A stretch of DNA of 32,062 bases from JBASTI01 sp964374025 (GCA_964374025.1 CAYJWU010000007.1:1-32062), one strand, 5' to 3'. Positions 21,013 through 29,401 are shown, counted from the first letter of the stretch. Notes: generated by a model from the sequence alone, not told the origin. Program-made: numbers and translations.

Positions 21013-22728
21013 CTATTTTTTAAATTCTGCCAATAGTTCCTCAACGGATAACGTGTTCAACACGTCTTTTGCCGTAGCCCAGCCGCGCCTTGCCTGCGCA
21101 ATACCAAATTCCAAATATTTCAAATGTTCCTTATTGTGCGCGTCGGAATCAATTACAAACTTTGCCCCGGCTTCTACCCCCATCCGTATATGCTCATCAT
21201 GCAAATCAAGTCGCAAGGGAGATGCGTTGATTTCCAAAATCGTTCCTGTTTTTATTGCTTCTTTGATAACCCGCTCCATATCCACCTCGTACCCCGCGCG
21301 CTTCTGAATAAGCCGGCCCGTGGGGTGAAATAAAATATCCACGTGAGGATTTTGTATCGCGCGAACAATCCGCTCGGTCATATCTTTTTTTGACATCTTG
21401 AAAAGCGAATGGACAGACACTCCGACGACATCGAGCTTTGCTAGCACTTCATCGGCCATATCAAGGGAGCCATCCCTCATGATATTCACTTCGGCACCCT
21501 TGAGAATCGTAATGCCTCGTATTGATTTATTTAATTTATCAATCTCCTTCATCTGCCGCAAGAGCTTATTCTCATCGGATCCTCCCGTCATCGCAAGGCC
21601 CCTTGTGTGATCAGTAATTGCGATATACTCGCGCCCCAAACGTCTTGCCTCTTTTGCCATCTCCAAAATCGAATGATCCCCGTCTGTCCAGTCGGTCTGC
21701 ACCTGAAGGTCGCCTTTCAAAGAACCATACTCGATCACCTTGGGCAGTGGTTTATTTTTTTGAAGAAGTTCTACTTCGCCGGTATCCTCGCGGAGCTCCG
21801 GCTCAAGATAGTGAAGCCCAATTGCTTTATACACTTCCTCTTCTGTTTTGCTTGCTATATTTTTTTTGCCTCTGAACACGCCGTACTCGTTGAGCTTTAA
21901 GCCCTTATCAATCGCGATCTGCCTAACTTTTATATTATGCTCTTTGCTTCCTGTAAAGTATTGAAGCGCCGCGCCAAAGCTCCTTTTCGGCACAACGCGC
22001 AAGTCAATATCAAAGTTTCCTTTAACTCGCACCGATGCTTTTGTCGGTCCCCTGCCCCACACTTTTATCACATCAGGCATACCGACAAAGCGATCCATAA
22101 TTTTTTCCCGGTCACTCGTCGCGACCAATATGTCAATGTCCCCTATTGTTTCTTTTCGCCTGCGAAGCGAGCCTGCGGGAGAGATATTGTCAACCTCTTT
22201 CATTTTTCTAAATTCTTCAACGAACGCTTCAACCCGCGGCCACACATACCCAAGAAGCATCCTTCCCGTATTTTTCTTTACAAACTCAATGCCTTCTAAA
22301 ATATTCTGCTCGCTCTTTTCGCCAAAGCCCTCGAGCTTTCTGATTTTTCCGGACTTTGCGGCTTTTTCCAAGTCCTTTAAATTTTTTATTTTTAATTTTT
22401 GATAAAGAGTATTTATACCCTTGGGGCCCAATCCCTCAACAGAAGAAAGCTCGTCCATGCGAACTGGCATTTTCTTCTTGAGCGCGTTGTATTCTCCGAT
22501 TTTCCCGCTTCTTACATACTCCTCTATTTTGCCTGCCATTCCTTTGCCAATTCCCCGAAGCGCTTCAAGCGCCCCTAGTCCTTCCTTTTTATATATATCC
22601 TCAACATCGCGGCCCAGACTTTCAAGCTCCGCCGCGCCGTTTTCGTAGGCGCGCGCGCGAAATCTATCGTCCTTCATCTCAAAGAACAGAGCCATTTCCT
22701 TAAAAATTTTTGCGATTTCGCTGTTCAT
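21013..22728 (-). CDS. polX: Family X DNA polymerase with PHP domain
   Basis: 571 aa, the usual length of bacterial PolX, a repair polymerase with a PHP 3'-5' exonuclease. The N-terminal helix-hairpin-helix region has LEALRGIGKGMAGKIEEYV and VEGLGPKGINTLY. The polymerase palm has GSLRRRKETIGDIDILVAT and DIDLRV, which supply the three metal-binding aspartates. The PHP domain begins at about 337 with GDLQVQTDWTDG, then ITDHTRG, KGAEVNI, GVSVHS, ILFHPTGR and DSDAHN. In motif I both histidine positions are Gln (usually HxH or QxH), so exonuclease activity may be reduced. It starts 14 nt after the RelE-like toxin gene and probably shares its transcript. Confidence 0.93.
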   Translation of the reverse strand: MNSEIAKIFKEMALFFEMKDDRFRARAYENGAAELESLGRDVEDIYKKEGLGALEALRGIGKGMAGKIEEYVRSGKIGEYNALKKKMPVRMDELSSVEGLGPKGINTLYQKLKIKNLKDLEKAAKSGKIRKLEGFGEKSEQNILEGIEFVKKNTGRMLLGYVWPRVEAFVEEFRKMKEVDNISPAGSLRRRKETIGDIDILVATSDREKIMDRFVGMPDVIKVWGRGPTKASVRVKGNFDIDLRVVPKRSFGAALQYFTGSKEHNIKVRQIAIDKGLKLNEYGVFRGKKNIASKTEEEVYKAIGLHYLEPELREDTGEVELLQKNKPLPKVIEYGSLKGDLQVQTDWTDGDHSILEMAKEARRLGREYIAITDHTRGLAMTGGSDENKLLRQMKEIDKLNKSIRGITILKGAEVNIMRDGSLDMADEVLAKLDVVGVSVHSLFKMSKKDMTERIVRAIQNPHVDILFHPTGRLIQKRAGYEVDMERVIKEAIKTGTILEINASPLRLDLHDEHIRMGVEAGAKFVIDSDAHNKEHLKYLEFGIAQARRGWATAKDVLNTLSVEELLAEFKK

Positions 22729-22742
22729 AAGCTTGTGCCTAC

Positions 22743-23018
22743 TTATTTCCTAAATCTTTTATAGACCCTGCTTCTATGCTCCACGCCGTAAAGAACGATT
22801 TGTCGCTGCTTGTTGTTAAGCCAAAACAAAACTCGCCAATCTCCTACTCGATATTTCTGGAGATTAGCGAGGTCTTTTGGCATATATTTAAGCGGGCTCC
22901 TCAAAAGCTGCGGCTTCCTGGCAAGCTCTTCTATTTTTGCAATGATCCTCTCGGCAACCTGCTTATTGAGCTTCTTGATATTAGCATCAAAAGTAGGGGT
23001 AGTCCTGACGTCAAACAT
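22743..23018 (-). CDS. RelE/ParE-type toxin
   Basis: 91 aa, the usual size of RelE-superfamily mRNA interferases or ParE gyrase poisons. Features: N-terminal strand VRTTPTFDANIKKL, LRSPLKYMPKDLANLQKYRVGDWRVLFWLNNKQRQIVLYGVEHRSRVYKRF, which matches the RelE core with the conserved YRVGDWRVLF strand and the C-terminal H-R-VY residues. It is 7 nt downstream of the antitoxin-like gene. RelE against ParE cannot be settled by eye. Confidence 0.87.
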   Translation of the reverse strand: MFDVRTTPTFDANIKKLNKQVAERIIAKIEELARKPQLLRSPLKYMPKDLANLQKYRVGDWRVLFWLNNKQRQIVLYGVEHRSRVYKRFRK

Positions 23019-23025
23019 AGCTTAC

Positions 23026-23241
23026 TTACAACTCTGATTTTAACTCCGCTAAAGCTCTCGTCTTTCCGGCAAAATGTTCCCTTTTCGCCTTTCTCATTTT
23101 TTTAATAAATTTAAGGTCAGATGAAAAAGCGAAGTCTTCAAATTCGTCATAGAATTCTTCCACCTTTTGATACACTTGCGCCATAGAATCCAGTACTTTT
23201 TCGGGTACTTCTAATAATTTTGTTCCGCTTGTTTTATCCAT
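23026..23241 (-). CDS. Antitoxin of the RelE/ParE pair
   Basis: 71 aa, acidic and helical with a basic C-terminal tail (KKMRKAKREHFAGKTRALAELKSEL). It precedes the toxin, as expected for type II systems. The predicted start ATG (23239-23241) lacks a Shine-Dalgarno, but a good promoter ends about 7 bp upstream, so the mRNA should be leaderless. No DNA-binding fold is evident from the sequence. Confidence 0.75.
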   Translation of the reverse strand: MDKTSGTKLLEVPEKVLDSMAQVYQKVEEFYDEFEDFAFSSDLKFIKKMRKAKREHFAGKTRALAELKSEL

Positions 23242-23248
23242 TATCTAC

Positions 23249-23277
23249 AATATAGCATGCCCCAAACTTTGATGCAA
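23249..23277 (-). promoter_or_regulatory. Promoter of the toxin-antitoxin/polX operon
   Basis: On the minus strand, TTGCAT (23272-23277), a 17-bp spacer and TATATT (23249-23254). The transcript should start at or one base before the ATG at 23241. Confidence 0.65.
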
Positions 23278-23300
23278 ACGCTGGGGTGCCAGAAGCAGTA

Positions 23301-23329
23301 TTGACATATTTTTCATTTGGGTGTATAAT
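23301..23329 (+). promoter_or_regulatory. Consensus sigma-70-type promoter
   Basis: Perfect TTGACA (23301-23306), 17-bp spacer, perfect TATAAT (23324-23329). It drives the 635-aa orphan and should be one of the strongest promoters in the window. Confidence 0.9.
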
Positions 23330-23336
23330 GGGCTGT

Positions 23337-23532
23337 CATCCTTAGAAAAAAATCGAGGGGTGATAAAAGGCACATTTACATAATTTATTTTGGAGGTGGA
23401 GAAGCGACACACGAGAACGGCTATATGCCAAGGCTATTTCATTTTGTTTGCGCGGATGCGCGGGTACCAAAACATCGGCCGCAGCCCAGCTAAGCTGGGC
23501 CACGAGCCGAAATTTAGGAAAGGTGAATTGCA
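23337..23532 (+). promoter_or_regulatory. Long structured leader of the 635-aa orphan gene
   Basis: About 195 nt between the consensus promoter and the ATG. Contains GCGCGGATGCGCG and GCCCAGCTAAGCTGGGC hairpins and, near 23390, a GGAGG with an open frame that runs past the main ATG. Nothing matches a known riboswitch. Confidence 0.4.
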
Positions 23533-25440
23533 ATGTCTAAACCAGATCGTACCAGGGAAAGGCAAGCCAAAAATACCGAGCGGGAGATGGATACCCCAAA
23601 CATGGACGGCGTCCTAACCACTGAAAAGATCGGCCGGACCAGTGCCAGGGAGACGACCCTGACCCAAACCGAGTTGGCAGAAATGGCAAAAAAGATCGGC
23701 GCGGACATCGGCTTAGCAGGGTTCGAGAATTTCGACGACCGCAAGCCAGTGACGGAGCTGGCTGAAGGCACCGACGACGAAGATCCTGCTCTGCAGGAGC
23801 TGCTCGACGCGATGCAACTCCCCGGCAATGGGGGCGACACCGCCAAGGACGGCGATGACAACAAAGGTCAGGCCGCGCCCACGCCGGCGGCAAACCCTGC
23901 TGTCAGCGCCCTGCCGACGGTTGCTGAACTGCTCGCAAAGCGTACTCGCAGCCGGCAGAAATCGGCTGTCCGTCTAGCCGCTATTCAAACCGAGAGGGCG
24001 ACGGACGGACAAATGCGGGAGCAGAAAGATGGTATCCTGGAGGTCCTGGACACTGCGGTCTTTCCGGACCTTGAAAAGGCCCGAAGGGACAATGACCGGG
24101 ACGCTATTCGGGAGGCACTGGCCGACATCAACCGAGCCCGGCAAAACAAGTATGTTGCCGCGGAGCTGGACAAACGCAAAGCCGCGGCAAGCCATCAGCG
24201 CCTGGACGAATGTGTGGCTGCGATGAACAAAAACGCCACCGTTACCTCTGCGTACGAGGGCGTGGAAGCCCTAAAGGCCGACCACTCTCTAGAGCCCATC
24301 CTGCCGGCGCTGACCATCCAGGTAGGCACGATGCGTCCCAACCCTAGAAGGAAGGAGGACCAGAACGCCCGGGAGTTCAAGTTCATAACCTCCCCGCTCA
24401 CGGACCCGGGCGTGGTGCAGATCCAGCTCTTCGTGAAAGACATCGCGGACCCCGACACCGGAAAGATGCTGCCCACGATGTTCTATCGTGTGGTGGACGA
24501 AAGCGGTAACTTGTTTTACCGCCAGTACACCCATCGGCGAGACGGCGAACTGGGCGTAATGCGTCTCGGCGTTGTGGATGCCGAAAGGGGAACTCCCCCG
24601 CGGCATTACTACAACGACGGACGCTACAACAGCAGCTCTTTCGTCGCCCGCGAAGAGAACCGGGCCAAAGACCCAGGCGACGCTGTCAAGGACGCCCTCG
24701 GAAGGGCTTACTCGCCCGACTACAGGGAGGTCCTGAAACAACGCGGCCGCCAGAGGGGTGCGGAACTACTGCTGAAGGCGCGAGACGCGGCAAACGTCAG
24801 CGCCCGTGACTTCGTGCTAAACGGCGCTGTCGGGACCATGGTCGCCGAAGCGACCATCCTGCATGGCACGGAACACGAGAAACCCCTCGCCGTTGCTCTG
24901 GTCCGGGACTCCCCTGAGTCCGTGGCCAAAGGCATCGCGAGCATGTGCGAAGCAATAAAAGCAAAAGCTGAAAAGGAGAGCCGCGAGGTCACCGACGAGG
25001 AAGGTAACTACATCGCCCTGCGCGAGCAGGAGGGTGAGTACGACTTTATGGTCGTGGCCTACGAGCCATCCTCGGCGTTCTACGCCCTGCGTGGCGCGCA
25101 ATTCAAGGTTGAGGCGAGTAACCTTGACCCTGAAACCGGAAAAGGCGCCGTGAACTGCTGGGCGGCTAAAACCTTTAAGATCCAAGCCCGCAATCGGCTA
25201 GATGTAATATCACAGACCAGGGAACTGGGCATCCTCCTCAAAACCTGCGTGCTTGCAGAAATGCGGGCACAGCAGGAGCAGGAAAGCGCGCCCCAGGCCG
25301 AAGCCGAGGCCTCGCTCCCTGAGGCCGAGCAGGAGGAGCAGCAGGAAGGCGCGCCCCAGGCCGAAGCCGAGGCCTCGCTCGCTGAGGCCAAGCAGGAGGC
25401 CCCTAAAAAGCCGAAAGTCAGGGCGAAAGCCAACAAGTAG
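23533..25440 (+). CDS. Orphan 635-aa protein with C-terminal tandem repeat
   Basis: I do not recognise any domain. No signal peptide or membrane helix. Residues 1-130 are acidic and low-complexity. Residues about 140-230 are helical and charged. About 250-600 look globular (IQVGTMRPNPRR..., VQIQLFVKDIADPDTGKMLPTMFYRVVDESGNLFYR). The C-terminus has two copies of a 21-residue unit containing APQAEAEASL (63-bp direct repeat, 25276-25401), then a lysine-rich end. Shine-Dalgarno AGGAAAGGTG. Its GC-rich codon use differs sharply from argS or ftsH, suggesting transfer or high expression. It stands alone between a consensus promoter and a strong terminator. Confidence 0.8.
   Translation: MSKPDRTRERQAKNTEREMDTPNMDGVLTTEKIGRTSARETTLTQTELAEMAKKIGADIGLAGFENFDDRKPVTELAEGTDDEDPALQELLDAMQLPGNGGDTAKDGDDNKGQAAPTPAANPAVSALPTVAELLAKRTRSRQKSAVRLAAIQTERATDGQMREQKDGILEVLDTAVFPDLEKARRDNDRDAIREALADINRARQNKYVAAELDKRKAAASHQRLDECVAAMNKNATVTSAYEGVEALKADHSLEPILPALTIQVGTMRPNPRRKEDQNAREFKFITSPLTDPGVVQIQLFVKDIADPDTGKMLPTMFYRVVDESGNLFYRQYTHRRDGELGVMRLGVVDAERGTPPRHYYNDGRYNSSSFVAREENRAKDPGDAVKDALGRAYSPDYREVLKQRGRQRGAELLLKARDAANVSARDFVLNGAVGTMVAEATILHGTEHEKPLAVALVRDSPESVAKGIASMCEAIKAKAEKESREVTDEEGNYIALREQEGEYDFMVVAYEPSSAFYALRGAQFKVEASNLDPETGKGAVNCWAAKTFKIQARNRLDVISQTRELGILLKTCVLAEMRAQQEQESAPQAEAEASLPEAEQEEQQEGAPQAEAEASLAEAKQEAPKKPKVRAKANK
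25276..25401 (+). repeat. 63-bp tandem duplication in the orphan gene
   Basis: Two in-frame copies (about 25276-25338 and 25339-25401) of a 21-codon unit; the core GCGCGCCCCAGGCCGAAGCC is identical in both. Confidence 0.8.
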
Positions 25441-25460
25441 TAGGCCGGCCCCCTAACAGA

Positions 25461-25531
25461 AACCCCTCACCTTTATTGCTCAAGGGAAACCACTTTCCCA
25501 AGCAAGACAAGGTGAGGGGTTGCTTTATTTT
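25461..25531 (+). terminator. Long terminator after the 635-aa orphan
   Basis: AACCCCTCACCTT (25461-25473) pairs with AAGGTGAGGGGTT (25509-25521). The inner stems are TTGCT/AGCAA and GGGAAA/TTTCCC, and the tail is GCTTTATTTT. Very stable for a simple terminator. Confidence 0.85.
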
Positions 25532-25548
25532 AGGAAGTATGATATAGT
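25520..25548 (+). promoter_or_regulatory. Promoter of the NYN-domain gene
   Basis: TTGCTT (25520-25525), 17-bp spacer, TATAGT (25543-25548). The -35 overlaps the U-tract of the preceding terminator. Confidence 0.5.
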
Positions 25549-25617
25549 ATAGACAGGATCAAGTTATGATCTGATCAATTTGTACCTTTGCAATATACTA
25601 CGAAGAGGAGGTTGCCA

Positions 25618-26733
25618 ATGACGACGCAGAATGAAGCCAAGAAACCGAAAGAAGGGACGCTGGATGCTATTTTTAATATCCTGCGCAAGAATGCCGACGA
25701 GCTGGATACGGGAGAGGATCCCTTTGCAATCGTTGCGCAATACCAGGAAGTGCCGCTAGCCTTTCTGCATAACGTATTCGTGGAACTTGGAAAGCGAGAC
25801 AAACTGAGCATTCTCTGGGATGGCGAAAATATAGTAAATGTCTTTGTCAATCGCGGGTTAAACGGTGCGCGCTCCCAAAGGCGCCTGCGTCCCAATTGTA
25901 TAGTCTTGGCAGATGCTGAAAATGTCCGGATTGCACGCCGGCTGCCGCGGCATATGTTCCCCGGCGAAGCAATTAACCAACAAATAAAAGATAGCGGCTT
26001 CGCCGTCCGGGAACGCTTTGCCTTCATAACTACTAAGGGCCTGGAGGAAGGCAAGGTTACACCTGCGGAGATTTTAAGCCAAGTTACAACGTTAGCCGGC
26101 CAAGGATTCATTCCGGTAGTATGCCCCTATGTCGATGAAAAGGAACCTTCTCCCGACGATAAGATGCTAAAGCGCGTTGTAAAATCATATTATGGGTCTC
26201 CGGACATAGAAACATTTTTGGTCCTATCCGGAGACAGGGACTTTAACGACGTACGTGTTGAAGCCGAAGGAATGGGCCATGATTTCGGAGTGTTTACTGC
26301 AAGCTCCAATGCGAACGAAGACTGGCTAAACCTGGTGCGGGCGAACATCATTGACTTATCTAACAGCGAACAGGAGGCGTATGGCTTCATAGAAAAATAC
26401 CTGAAGGAAATAAAAGAGAACAGCCGCTTATTGAACCCCCGGGATAACAGCGAAGAGCTTGCTGAAGTGTTCCTGGACGAAGTCATAAAAAGCATCGCGC
26501 AAGTACGAGGCACAATGCCGTTCTTCACTTTTCGCCGTGTAATCTGGCAAAAAATACCGGAATCACTGCAAAAAATATATTCCGAGGATCTGCTCGCGCG
26601 AACCCTGCAGCTCGTGCAGACTCACCTTGATCTGATAATAGCAAAGCCCCACCTGGACACCCGCGGGCGTCAAGGTACGGGGTTTGCTTTCAACCGTAAA
26701 AGCAATGATATACGAACCCTTCTAGGGGAATAA
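25618..26733 (+). CDS. NYN-domain (PIN-like, LabA-type) protein, probable RNase
   Basis: 371 aa. The central NYN domain has NCIVLADAENVRIA (D99, N102) and ETFLVLSGDRDFNDV (D206, D208), the acidic residues that bind metal in PIN/NYN nucleases, plus a lysine-rich DKMLKRVVKSYY segment and the LGV-type strand HDFGVFTASSNANEDWLNLVRANIIDL. Residues 15-90 form an N-terminal helical/winged domain. About 270-365 may be a LOTUS/OST-HTH-like RNA-binding module (inferred from order of helices). The ATG at 25618 has Shine-Dalgarno GAGGAGG; the frame is open to 25588. It is monocistronic. Confidence 0.82.
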   Translation: MTTQNEAKKPKEGTLDAIFNILRKNADELDTGEDPFAIVAQYQEVPLAFLHNVFVELGKRDKLSILWDGENIVNVFVNRGLNGARSQRRLRPNCIVLADAENVRIARRLPRHMFPGEAINQQIKDSGFAVRERFAFITTKGLEEGKVTPAEILSQVTTLAGQGFIPVVCPYVDEKEPSPDDKMLKRVVKSYYGSPDIETFLVLSGDRDFNDVRVEAEGMGHDFGVFTASSNANEDWLNLVRANIIDLSNSEQEAYGFIEKYLKEIKENSRLLNPRDNSEELAEVFLDEVIKSIAQVRGTMPFFTFRRVIWQKIPESLQKIYSEDLLARTLQLVQTHLDLIIAKPHLDTRGRQGTGFAFNRKSNDIRTLLGE

Positions 26734-26769
26734 ATCTTCCCGGGGCGCAAGGAAGTAAAATAAGTGCGC

Positions 26770-26812
26770 CCAAAATAAATTGCCCCGAACCATTACGGTT
26801 CGGGGCATTGCC
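26770..26812. terminator. Shared terminator between the convergent NYN gene and the 315-aa orphan
   Basis: TGCCCCGAACC (26781-26791), loop ATTAC, GGTTCGGGGCA (26797-26807). The minus-strand side continues with ATTTATTTT. Confidence 0.85.
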
Positions 26813-26832
26813 ATTTCGCTCGCGCGAAGTAG

Positions 26833-27780
26833 CTAGATCAGTCGCGCATTCACGACCCGGGGAGTCTTCCCCATGTCTTTCAGCACGATTTTTCCATTGC
26901 GATGGGGTACCAGCTCTAGTCGCTGGCCACGCTCGAGCTGCACGAGCTTGTCGGGGTCTAGCCCCTCAATATCCTGTCCGTGCAGCCAGGCGCTGGTGCC
27001 ATCGTGACAGAGCACTATGCCCTGCCCGCGGCCCATGCCCATGAACATGTGCCACCAGTCTATGATAGCCATGTTGGGCTCGCTGGGTAGGGCAAGGGGG
27101 GGGTCCAGATCTTCCCCGGTATCCTCGTATTTGGGAAGGGTGGAAGGGAGGGCGTCCTGGAACGGCTTATAGTCCAAGATGTCCTGTCGAACATAGAACG
27201 AACCGTATTTGGGGGCGCTCGGCACGCCAACCATCCACGAGTCGTTAGGAGCCGGAGCCTCCACGTACAGTTTGCCGTCCCACCGTATGTCGTGCGCGAC
27301 ATAGAAGTCGCGCCCGTTGGGGGACACGATCCCGACTTCCCACATCGCGACATGTCCATCTGGCTCTACTTCCCAAAGGGCAACGTTGTTGGAAGATCTG
27401 GGATGCTGCTTATCGAGCCAGAGAGTGTAGAATCCCCATTCGCGGTGGGAGTATACCTCCACCCGCATCTGCCGGTACTCCAGCTCCGGGTCAGAGGGCT
27501 GGTCGGAGCCCCGCTGCAGACCGTAATACTCATTGTTCACACGGTCCCGCTGGCAAACGACCGATTCTTTCGGGGCGAGAATGTTCAGCTGGAAGCCAGA
27601 AACATTGCCTGGCACTCCCACGATCATCCCGTCGTCCTGGATTACGAGAGTGTTGTCGAGCAACCTTGGCGGGCGCCTTTCACCCCCTTCAACGTAGGGC
27701 CGCACCGAAACTCCTATCGGGGACTCCTCGGGTCTCAGGATATGGATCGCCGAACTCTGCCGTGTCTCCTGCTGTGCCAT
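26833..27780 (-). CDS. Orphan 315-aa protein, possible OB-like C-terminus
   Basis: Not recognised. Soluble, rich in Trp, Gly and Pro, mostly beta strand by pattern. Three degenerate repeats are visible: SHREWGFYTLWLDK, NGRDFYVAHDIRWDG and KYGSFYVRQDILDY share a G-F-Y-[VT] core, suggesting a beta-repeat domain (about 110-210). The last 60 residues (GQGIVLCHDGTSAWLHGQDIEGLDPDKLVQLERGQRLEL) resemble a cold-shock/S1-like OB strand pattern, which is only a guess. Strong Shine-Dalgarno AAGGAGGTGCC. Strong promoter TTGACT/TACAAT upstream. Higher GC than the housekeeping genes, like the 635-aa orphan. Confidence 0.75.
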   Translation of the reverse strand: MAQQETRQSSAIHILRPEESPIGVSVRPYVEGGERRPPRLLDNTLVIQDDGMIVGVPGNVSGFQLNILAPKESVVCQRDRVNNEYYGLQRGSDQPSDPELEYRQMRVEVYSHREWGFYTLWLDKQHPRSSNNVALWEVEPDGHVAMWEVGIVSPNGRDFYVAHDIRWDGKLYVEAPAPNDSWMVGVPSAPKYGSFYVRQDILDYKPFQDALPSTLPKYEDTGEDLDPPLALPSEPNMAIIDWWHMFMGMGRGQGIVLCHDGTSAWLHGQDIEGLDPDKLVQLERGQRLELVPHRNGKIVLKDMGKTPRVVNARLI

Positions 27781-27815
27781 TTGGCACCTCCTTGCCTAAA
27801 ATTTGCCTTGCCCCC

Positions 27816-27844
27816 ATTGTAGCACAAGGGTCAAAAAAAGTCAA
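27816..27844 (-). promoter_or_regulatory. Promoter of the 315-aa orphan
   Basis: On the minus strand, TTGACT (27839-27844), 17-bp spacer and TACAAT (27816-27821). A strong match with a normal leader and Shine-Dalgarno. Confidence 0.8.
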
Positions 27845-27847
27845 TGG

Positions 27848-29389
27848 CTAACCGCCCAATACAAACTCCTGCTTCTTTCTGTAGCTTACTCTGCCGGGGG
27901 CTTCTATCACTTGCGTCAGGCGAATTTTTTCCACTGGAAAATCGACGCGCGCGCCTTCTTTGACTAGCATAGAAGCATTTTCTATAACCCGCTCATCAAC
28001 GTTTTGCATTGCGGTAGCCACGGTTAGATGAGCATAAAATTCCTGCTCATGGAAATGCGGCACGCTCGAACGAAGTTTTTCCCAAATTTCTCTTAACACC
28101 GCTCCCCCGCCTTCATCGCTTATTTGAAAATAAAAGGACCTCTGCGGATACCCAGGCACTATGCCGGCCTTAAAGTTTTTGCCTTCTATTGATATAGAAA
28201 ATTGTCTCGCCGCAACTAAAGCGCTTTGGATATGCGCCAAAAGTTCCGGAACCTCATCGTTATGATATTTACCAAGATACATCAAGGTTACATGATAGTT
28301 TTCCGGCAAATGCGCTTTCATGCCGTCGGGAAGTTTTTCCAGTATATTTTTTATTTCTCTGGCCTCATCCTGCGGCACGCGAATTTCAAGAAAATACGCG
28401 TTCGTGTCGGGCAATGTCCGCGCCACAATCTTTCTTTTTGCAATCGGCACCTCAAGTCCGGCCTTGACCAGCTCTCTAATCAGCGCAAAGGAAATAACCG
28501 TGGGCTCAACGCCCCTGTGGATGATTCCGCCGTTTAATATAGAGTTAGTCGCTCGATCGTAATACCATTCCGGTACTTCATCTATGCGCCCGGACCTCAT
28601 AAGATACTCATCCTTCAAATTCGTACCGCGCGCCCGTAGATTGTTCTCTTCCTGCCGCAGAAGCGCAGCTGGCCATCGCAGGTCTATTCTTTTCATCTGG
28701 CGAGTCGTGATGTTCACATATCCGCTGCCTGATTTTTGCACTACGACATCTGCTTTGGGGCCCTCACTGGAACGAAGCCAGTTATTTATACTTGCGCTGT
28801 CAGATTCTATAAGCGCTATTTTTATATTTTTCCCTTTGTGCCTTGCCTGCAGGAGCTCTGCCTTGCCACTTTGAATTTTTCCGCTAAATTCACCTGGCAA
28901 ATCTTCGGTGCGTTTTTTTTCTTCAGAATAATGGGCCTTTAACAGGGGGACGACGTAATTTACAACTTTCTCGGGGTCTTGTGGCAACGCCTTATTTAAT
29001 GACGCAATGAGCCCTGAGAGCCCAAATGCCCTATCGAGCTGGTCTTGTGAAATTGTGCCTGCGCCGTATTTATCATCGCGCTCGGCGTATCGCAAAAGTT
29101 TTGAAATGGATGGAAGATTTGATATGCCCAAATCTTCAGCGATAAGCTGCGAAGCAGTGGAGTTTCTATTGTGGTGATCAAATTTGGAACCGGCAAGATC
29201 AATAGCTAGAATGCCCTTTTGCTCAAAAGATTCCGGGGTTTCTCCCTTTGGCAGCTCGCTTAAGACATCAATTGCGGCATTTTCAACGCCCGGATACCGG
29301 CTTTTCCCAAAAACTTTTAGCAGAAAAATGCCGACAATAGTATCCGGCTGGGGGCGAGTTGGAAGTAAAATTTTATTGTAATTACTCAT
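27848..29389 (-). CDS. Fusion of a DHH-like domain and a 2H phosphoesterase (LigT-like)
   Basis: 513 aa. The N-terminus resembles DHH/MYG1-type phosphoesterases: RPQPDTIVGIFLL (about 12-24), then LAIDLAGSKFDHHN with the DHH triad at 71-73 and an earlier D64, and RYAERDDKYG with further acidic residues. The C-terminus is a 2H phosphoesterase (2'-5' RNA ligase/CPDase type) with the two signature motifs HVTL (H366) and HLTV (H454). The middle part (about 210-330) is unassigned. The open frame continues 80 codons upstream, but that region is non-conserved-looking; the ATG at 29389 fits a promoter (TTTACA 29425-29430, TATTAT 29402-29407, 17-bp spacer) that leaves only about 6 nt of leader. A nucleotide- or RNA-end-processing role is likely; the substrate is unknown. 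Confidence 0.78.
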   Translation of the reverse strand: MSNYNKILLPTRPQPDTIVGIFLLKVFGKSRYPGVENAAIDVLSELPKGETPESFEQKGILAIDLAGSKFDHHNRNSTASQLIAEDLGISNLPSISKLLRYAERDDKYGAGTISQDQLDRAFGLSGLIASLNKALPQDPEKVVNYVVPLLKAHYSEEKKRTEDLPGEFSGKIQSGKAELLQARHKGKNIKIALIESDSASINNWLRSSEGPKADVVVQKSGSGYVNITTRQMKRIDLRWPAALLRQEENNLRARGTNLKDEYLMRSGRIDEVPEWYYDRATNSILNGGIIHRGVEPTVISFALIRELVKAGLEVPIAKRKIVARTLPDTNAYFLEIRVPQDEAREIKNILEKLPDGMKAHLPENYHVTLMYLGKYHNDEVPELLAHIQSALVAARQFSISIEGKNFKAGIVPGYPQRSFYFQISDEGGGAVLREIWEKLRSSVPHFHEQEFYAHLTVATAMQNVDERVIENASMLVKEGARVDFPVEKIRLTQVIEAPGRVSYRKKQEFVLGG

Positions 29390-29401
29390 GCTTATATTGG
29401 C

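Noticed and set aside
20374..21036. 220-aa open frame on the plus strand over purF
   Set aside because: It lies antisense to the well-supported purF gene and has no recognisable domain or ribosome site; a shadow of purF codon use.
23390..23617. Upstream ORF in the leader of the 635-aa orphan
   Set aside because: The only ribosome-site-like GGAGG lies at its TTG/GTG start region and it overlaps the main ATG out of frame. Possible in principle but not supported beyond an open frame.
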